A DNA stretch of 64,000 bases, taken from positions 13,020,001 to 13,084,000 of the forward strand of contig CM106586.1 of assembly GCA_048013815.1 (NCBI GenBank), read 5' to 3'. The stretch is from Setoptus koraiensis. Taxonomy: Eukaryota > Arthropoda. The notes below the pieces were generated by a model. It worked only from the letters and a program-made list of their open reading frames with translations. It did not search any database and was not told the DNA's origin. Shown here in pieces: positions 57,650-64,000 of this stretch. The translations under genes were made by a program, and so were the position numbers. Positions within the stretch are counted from its first letter, which is position 1; each line of letters starts with the position of its first letter.

Positions 57650-58660
57650 TCACGGAGTTTTATTTGGTTTTGCAACGAAAGAGTCCCAGTTTTCTGGATT
57701 CTCGGGCCTCATAGGGTTCAATGAATCAATGAGCTCTTTTATATCTACTTCGCGAAATGTTTCATAATCAATGATATTCCGCATGTTGATTGGACTGTCC
57801 TCAGTTGCACTCTTTAAATTGTATGATACGACGGCTATATGTCTCTCATCTAGGGCACATTCATCGAATAGCCAAGTGGAATCTTGTACGAGTCTACCAT
57901 TGTTAGCCCAGTCTACCTTGACAGTTGTGTCTCTCAGTGGCTGCCTAACGAAACTGTCAGTGTTGGAAATGTCAAGTGGCGAAAGACAGCTAAATGAGAT
58001 TCTATTTAAACCAAAAGATAGACCAGATCCTTCCGCTTTAATGAAGCTCTCTTTTAAACTCCACAATCTTGTGAAATTTATGCATTTCTCCAAATTTGTT
58101 TTAGAATTAACCACTAAACTCCATTCGTCTGGCAGGAATTCTCTCCTTGACATTAAAGTGAAGAATCGCGATAGTTCTTGTTCGTTCTTCTTTCTAAAGA
58201 TTTGTTGAACATCAGCACCAACAACAATCTGGTAGCGTTGATCGTTGTCGTGATAGTTGCCACTAGACAATGGACCATCAAACCTAGTCATTATGCCGGC
58301 CAATATACAATAATCGCCCGAATGGGATATATTGAAATCCAACGAGTTCACTGAGCGTCTTTGAGCAACTTCTTCGAAGAACTCAGGTAACAATATTGGC
58401 CTGCCCTTAGTTGTTCTGGTGAACCTAACTAGGTCTGATGGTACCCATAATTTTCGACTGACAAAACTGTGTAGTAAGGCTTGTCCAATGAGGGTGCTCT
58501 TGGTGTCCTCCTTAAAGACAAATTTATTTATTCGTGTTAGCTCTTCACTAGGGACGCTGGAGGTCAATTTGAGCCACTGCTCTCTTGTTGGATGCCATAT
58601 TGAGGTATTGATGTACCATTTGATGCATTCTATTATCATTCTATTATTCATTATTATCAT
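57650..58660 (-). CDS. AASDHPPT: 4'-phosphopantetheinyl transferase (AASDHPPT)
   Basis: 336 codons, one exon; Met4 or Met8 are alternative starts. All Sfp-type PPTase landmarks are present: TTKGRPIL, LDFNISHSGDY, IVVGADVQQI with the metal-binding Asp, and RLWSLKESFIKAEGSGLSFG with the catalytic Lys/Glu (human NWALKESFIKAIGVGLGFE). The C-terminal WDSFV…NKT matches the human end. It transfers phosphopantetheine from CoA to acyl-carrier proteins in cytosol and, via ACP, supports fatty-acid and mitochondrial pathways. It is about 27 aa longer than human, mainly from an insertion (FDGPLSSGNYHDNDQRY) before the Asp motif. Confidence 0.94.
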   Translation of the reverse strand: MIIMNNRMIIECIKWYINTSIWHPTREQWLKLTSSVPSEELTRINKFVFKEDTKSTLIGQALLHSFVSRKLWVPSDLVRFTRTTKGRPILLPEFFEEVAQRRSVNSLDFNISHSGDYCILAGIMTRFDGPLSSGNYHDNDQRYQIVVGADVQQIFRKKNEQELSRFFTLMSRREFLPDEWSLVVNSKTNLEKCINFTRLWSLKESFIKAEGSGLSFGLNRISFSCLSPLDISNTDSFVRQPLRDTTVKVDWANNGRLVQDSTWLFDECALDERHIAVVSYNLKSATEDSPINMRNIIDYETFREVDIKELIDSLNPMRPENPENWDSFVAKPNKTP

Positions 58661-59970
58661 GAACTAACCTGATCTGATGGACATGGTATCGTCTTATCTA
58701 ATAACAATATTTCGCTAGTGCCTGCCGTTCGTCTATTTTATGTGTCTTATTTTGTGCTGATGTATATAATTGATTCCAGCAATTTAAAATGGGTCAATGA
58801 TAGTATTATTTCAATACAATAATAATAATAATGGCGCCCTCAATTTGCTATTCTTCTGTGTATGTGTGTAATAAGATGGTGCGAAAATTAATATTATTAA
58901 TAATGATAATAACAATGTACAAACAATCAAGTGATTATTTTTATAGGATCATCTTGTTAAATGTTCACCATTTCTCATTGTAAGAGACATATTTGAAATG
59001 ATATATAAATAATAATAATAATAATACATGAAAATTAACAAGTTGCAAGAAGCTGCAGCGCACAGGCTCCGCTCCATTATTTTTGTTGTTGTGCACAGAA
59101 CCACCATATGATTTTAATTATAAATAAAACAACGCACAGTTTTACAGAAATGCCCAAATCAAATACCACTCCACAACATTCACTCGGATATAAATTAGTG
59201 GATAATTATTAGATTCAGGCAAATATTATCTCTGCACTTCGGCCAGACAGTACAGACAATAGCCCTATCTGGGACACAAGATTTGAAGGTGCGTACCGGC
59301 GGAACAAAACAATCAAATTGACGAAAGATATTAGATAGGCCCTAAAAAAGACGTTGTGAAAACAAATCAAAAACCTCGAGGGGTCCGAATCAGCCTTGTC
59401 ATTCTTATCAGTCAGCATTGCTTTTGCGGATCAGTCCTGCGACTGATCCTCTTTCTATGATTGAAATCCAAAAACAGCCTTCTATTCAACCTCAAATATG
59501 ACCAAATTCTTGTCGTAGGATGTGCAAGTCGCAAGTTACATGTATTGGTATCAACGTATAAATTGTTATCTTTAATACTTGTATCTTAAATTACTATTCT
59601 TATGATATATACTTCTATATCACCTATGTCTACGAATTGAACAGAAAGTTTAGGACCACGTTAGAGCGAACAAATGCTGTAATGACGCAGTAAACTCTCT
59701 GTTTGACACGCTAATCATCACAGATAGGGTATTGTATAAAGCTTCCTCCTGAAGATCTTGGTCACTTGAATTATATATAGTGTGGTCATTGGTTTGGCAG
59801 ATCATGGTCATAATATAGTGTACTAATAATACTCTCTAATTGTATGTCCATCCAATTGACAGGTAGCCTTGGCCAGGCACAACATTTACATAACATGATG
59901 AGATATTTTTGTTGACAATATGTTGCTAACTGCCAAGATATTCTGCCTGGTCGAATACATGTTGCGCAAT
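58661..59970. other. intergenic region, no gene recognised
   Basis: AT-rich with short AAT runs (58817-58832, 59008-59025). Minus-strand frames at 59215-59418 show no domain. Confidence 0.5.
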
Positions 59971-61706
59971 TTATATGTCATTCACGAAAGGCTTCAAGCC
60001 ATCCAAGTCGCTACGTCTCTTCTTGAAGACAATCAGCACCAAGGTTGCAATTATGATGACTGTTGAGATGGTCAATCCTAAACATATAACTGTTAGCGCC
60101 CATATTGGTAATTTTATGAAAGAGTTCTCAACCAATCTGGTATAATGATCAGAGGAATGAACGGAAACATCCATATCATGGATATTGTTTTTGATGTTGT
60201 ATTTGTTAGGAGATTGAAGTCGACTGGGGCTCAAAACAAATGTTTCTTTTGGCCGAACATGGCGGATCTCCGGCACGCCTAGATCGACAAAGTGAAAACC
60301 ATAGACTGTTGGTGTCTCTACTATCAGCACACCATCACTTTCTGGTCTTTGACTATTGATACAATTGTCCAGGTAGCTTTGTTGTGTTGATTGAGATATG
60401 TCAATACTAGACAGAGATCTCCTTTTAATGTCACTGAAAAAGAGACGACCTTTGATCAGTTTCATAGAGAACGGTTCTAGTAGATTGCGTCTTGATTTCA
60501 ACTGAGTGACACATCTTCTATCGGTACCTTCGTATGTGCTAGACAAAACCGTTCCCCCTCCAGTGATCCAATAGATTCGTTTGGCCTCTTTGTCCATGGT
60601 GAGCGTGACAGGTAGGTCGTTGTCATCTATGACGCTATTGAGATGACGCCTAAGGCCAGTCTTTAAATTGATAACATTCATTTTGGAGTACTTGTCCAGG
60701 AAAGCAATCAAGTTGGCTTGATAGTCCACTTGTAGAGAAGTTGCCGGGCCTTCGCTGAGTGCATAACATCTTTCGGGCGTATTTATGTCTGTCAAACTCA
60801 TCAGACACAACTGATGACCAAGTGAACTCTTGAAACTAACAAAGAGTTTCTTGGCGGCCCTGTCAATGGTGAAATCATAGGCACTAATGTTTCTCTGCGA
60901 TAGGTGAGATCGAGAGAATCATAGTAAAATGGAGGTTAGACTCGCCGATGACAACAAGGAAACATCAATGAGACAGTCTACTTATTATGCAATGTGCGTC
61001 TTACCTGCGGTATGATAGAGCGATCGTCATGATGTAGAATTGGATTTAATTTGTGTCTTGCATTCAGATTGATGGGAGTTCCTCTGTAAGTAGAATACGA
61101 AGATGTTGAAGTTGACGCTGATGATTTCAGTAGTTCGTTAGTGTGATGTGTGTGGCCAACGGCTGACTTGTAGATATTTTGAGAATTTGTGTCGAGCCAT
61201 AGAACAGTTAATTGAGCTGCCAGTGGCAATTGTTGGCTAAGTGTGCTGTTGTTATCATTGTTGATAGGTGTCTCATGATAGTAATCAATGGTAGTTATCC
61301 ATTTATCATAATCACTGATACCATTGTTTGACGACGAATCTCTGAGTAAGCGATTATTGTTGTTGTTACTTGAGCCAGATGAGGGGGGCGCCCCGACAAA
61401 GATTTTGATATCGTTTCCAGTTGACAAGAGGATAGCTAAATGGTGAAATTGACGAAGATAAGTGGACAATGGATTAGCGAAATGATTAGCGAATGGACAA
61501 TAATTATAATGGTTAGGTAGCGACAGTGGTGACACTGTTATAGCTGGTGTGTGTGTACCTTTGCCCTCTAGTTCATTGATGATACTGCTGCTGCTGCTGC
61601 TGGTTGGTGTTACCGCTGACAGGTATTCCGGCTTGTGACATATTAATAGTAGGAGGAAGCTGGCCAGAGCTGCAAATGTGCTACGATCAATAGTTGTGGC
61701 ACGCAT
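59971..61706 (-). CDS. type I membrane protein with LDLR class B-like propeller sequence
   Basis: Two exons, 61706-61005 and 60894-59971, joined in phase 0 across a 110 bp intron (CCGCAG/gtaaga … atcgcag/AGAAAC), for 541 aa. A signal peptide (FAALASFLLLLICHK) is followed by a Ser/Asn-rich region with ILLSTGNDIKIFVG, then repeats typical of YWTD propellers: AYDFTIDRAAKKLFVSF, TLTMDKEAKRIYWITGG…, SSTYEGTDRRCVTQLK, MKLIKGRLFFSDIKRRS. One membrane segment (WALTVICLGLTISTVIIIATLVLIVF as two parts: WALTVICLGLTIS, TVIIIATLVLIVF) and an ~18-residue cytosolic tail end it. Drosophila cueball and LDLR relatives have similar parts, but no EGF module is seen. Orthology unknown. Confidence 0.75.
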
Positions 61707-63190
61707 AATAATGTCGAGGATGTGCCCTGTTAGCTGGCGATGGCTACAGTGATTAACGGCAATTGTGTCTCGAGTTGGCCGGCTCTTTAGTTTGAGTGAT
61801 AGGTAGCGGGAATGTCGTTGGCCGGCCTAATTGACGCTCGTTGATTGTGTGGCTCGATTATTGATTCTGGGTCATTCGATCAACTAGCGGACCGTTTGCC
61901 ACACACAATAATCAGACTAATCAGAATGATATGGACGGAAAACTGGTTTCGCTGACACACTCAAATCAATTGCCTAAGGTGGCCGTGTATCAATCTTTGA
62001 TTGATGTGCGATGTGCGATGTTCGGTTTCGACTGACGATATCAGTTTAATTCCGATATTTTTGATACTTTCGACGATTTTGAATATTTCGATATTTTTGA
62101 TAGTGTCGATAATATTGATAATTTTAATCTAATAAATTTAATTTCGAATTGATTCAAATAGTATATCAATGGCATACAGCGATGTCTGCGGGGGCGTACA
62201 AATGCTCGGAGTGGTTACATGAATGATCGCTGCTTCGAGACAATGAGAACCATAGAGGTCGCGTGACACATATGCACTTGGTTGGCTCAAGTCCTTCACC
62301 ATGCGACATATAGCGAGTGTGTTCGGCGTGCCGCGACAGAATTTCTGAATTATATCTGAATAATGTGAATATTGTGAATATAGCGAGCATTTGCGCTGGG
62401 CAACACACAGTGAAAACGAAGCCACATAGGCCAATTCTAATTATAAATAGGCGGCTTGCGAGCGATCATGTTACGCAAGAGTAGCATATATTTGCATTTT
62501 GGCGCACAGATTGCGCACACCTCGCACACCATTTGACACACGTATATGGTACACACATAGCATGTAAATGTTTGGCAAGACCGCCTCTTGTGAGCCTGAG
62601 TCGCTATGCGACCGGCACTGGCACAGGCTCAGGCACACTGGCACAGACGCCGGCACAAATCGAGCTGGCTGCGCGCAATCTTGTCGTAGATCTAGACACT
62701 ACCCTATTCTAGATATATATAGTCCTTGTGTGCAGTCGACAGGCGCAAGTGAGCCAAGGGCAGTCATAGGACAAACTTGTGGTCACGTTCACTTGTAAGT
62801 CATTTCAATCGCTACACAGTCAAACGCACTGTGTGATACAATAACGATATAAAATGAATTATCATAAGTTACTTTTTCTCTTCTTGTTGTTACGTAAGCG
62901 CCATTGTGCGCAAACTCGCACCCTAGGATTAAGGCGGCAAGCGCCTAGCTCCTGTGAGTCACAGACCTAGCCATCGCGATAAGACAGCGAGTCGGGCGCC
63001 AAATTTGAACTGAATTCGACTTGAAGTCGACGGCTTCAAGTCGGCGACTTGGCCAAGGGGGCCAATCTTGACAATGGAAACAGAAGAGGCCGACAAATCT
63101 GCAAAACGGTTGCACGGAATATACTTCAATTGATTTTATTCACTATGTTTATATGTACATATATATTATAATAGTGTGTCGTAAATCTAA
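61707..63190. other. intergenic region, no gene recognised
   Basis: Contains a short degenerate repeat of CGATATTTTTGATA (62053-62110) and mixed-composition DNA. A minus-strand frame at 62138-62434 starts at TTG and has no recognisable content. 63040-63190 is probably the SoxD 3' UTR on the minus strand. Confidence 0.45.

Positions 63191-64000
<810 letters not shown>

Noticed and set aside
62138-62434. Minus-strand 98-codon frame
   Set aside because: Starts at TTG and lacks domains, signal peptide and neighbours that would support it.

Overview
The window is animal nuclear DNA, most likely from an arthropod with a compact genome. An acariform (possibly oribatid) mite fits best, but that is inference. 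The genes are recognisable bilaterian ones: a SoxD transcription factor, RBBP4/Caf1-55, folliculin, synaptophysin, mitochondrial ribosomal proteins, an axonemal dynein p28 chain, AASDHPPT, a Tret1-like sugar transporter and a giant GRL101-type LRR receptor. Introns are very short (about 80-130 bp) and several genes are one long open exon. A run of exactly 500 Ns (3736-4235) marks an assembly gap.

Layout. 1-7.4 kb is repeat-rich: a duplicated ~0.9 kb unit carrying a 34-residue secreted-peptide gene in each copy, TTCGAA-type satellite arrays, and a 1.5 kb fold-back element. 7.4-18.8 kb is GC-richer, microsatellite-laden DNA with no gene I can support. 18.8-25.3 kb holds a tandem duplication: two RNF38/44-like RING-H2 genes (+), each followed by RBBP4 sequence on the other strand. 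The distal RBBP4 is intact and the proximal one is a deleted pseudogene. 26.7-45.7 kb is gene-dense: synaptophysin, mRpS10, the GRL101-like receptor, the p28 dynein chain (-), an mRpL27-like gene, a decayed small-GTPase-like gene (-), the sugar transporter (-), a U1-type zinc finger protein (-) and folliculin (+).

46.4-57.5 kb is a head-to-tail array, all on the minus strand, of six RNF5/RNF185-related genes plus one relic. Only the 56.9-57.5 kb member keeps the canonical RNF185 plan (RING, conserved GFGDGGF block, C-terminal membrane anchor). The others gained Gln-rich coiled coils on either side of the RING, lost the anchor, or lost the RING. I consider this array the most interesting system in the window. 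A well-preserved 460 bp MITE with an 8 bp target-site duplication sits inside it.

57.6-64.0 kb carries AASDHPPT, a type I membrane protein with LDLR-class-B-like sequence, and the 3' end of a SoxD gene that runs off the window. The genes do not form one pathway. The RBBP4/RNF38 and RNF185-like clusters show local tandem duplication followed by decay and remodelling.
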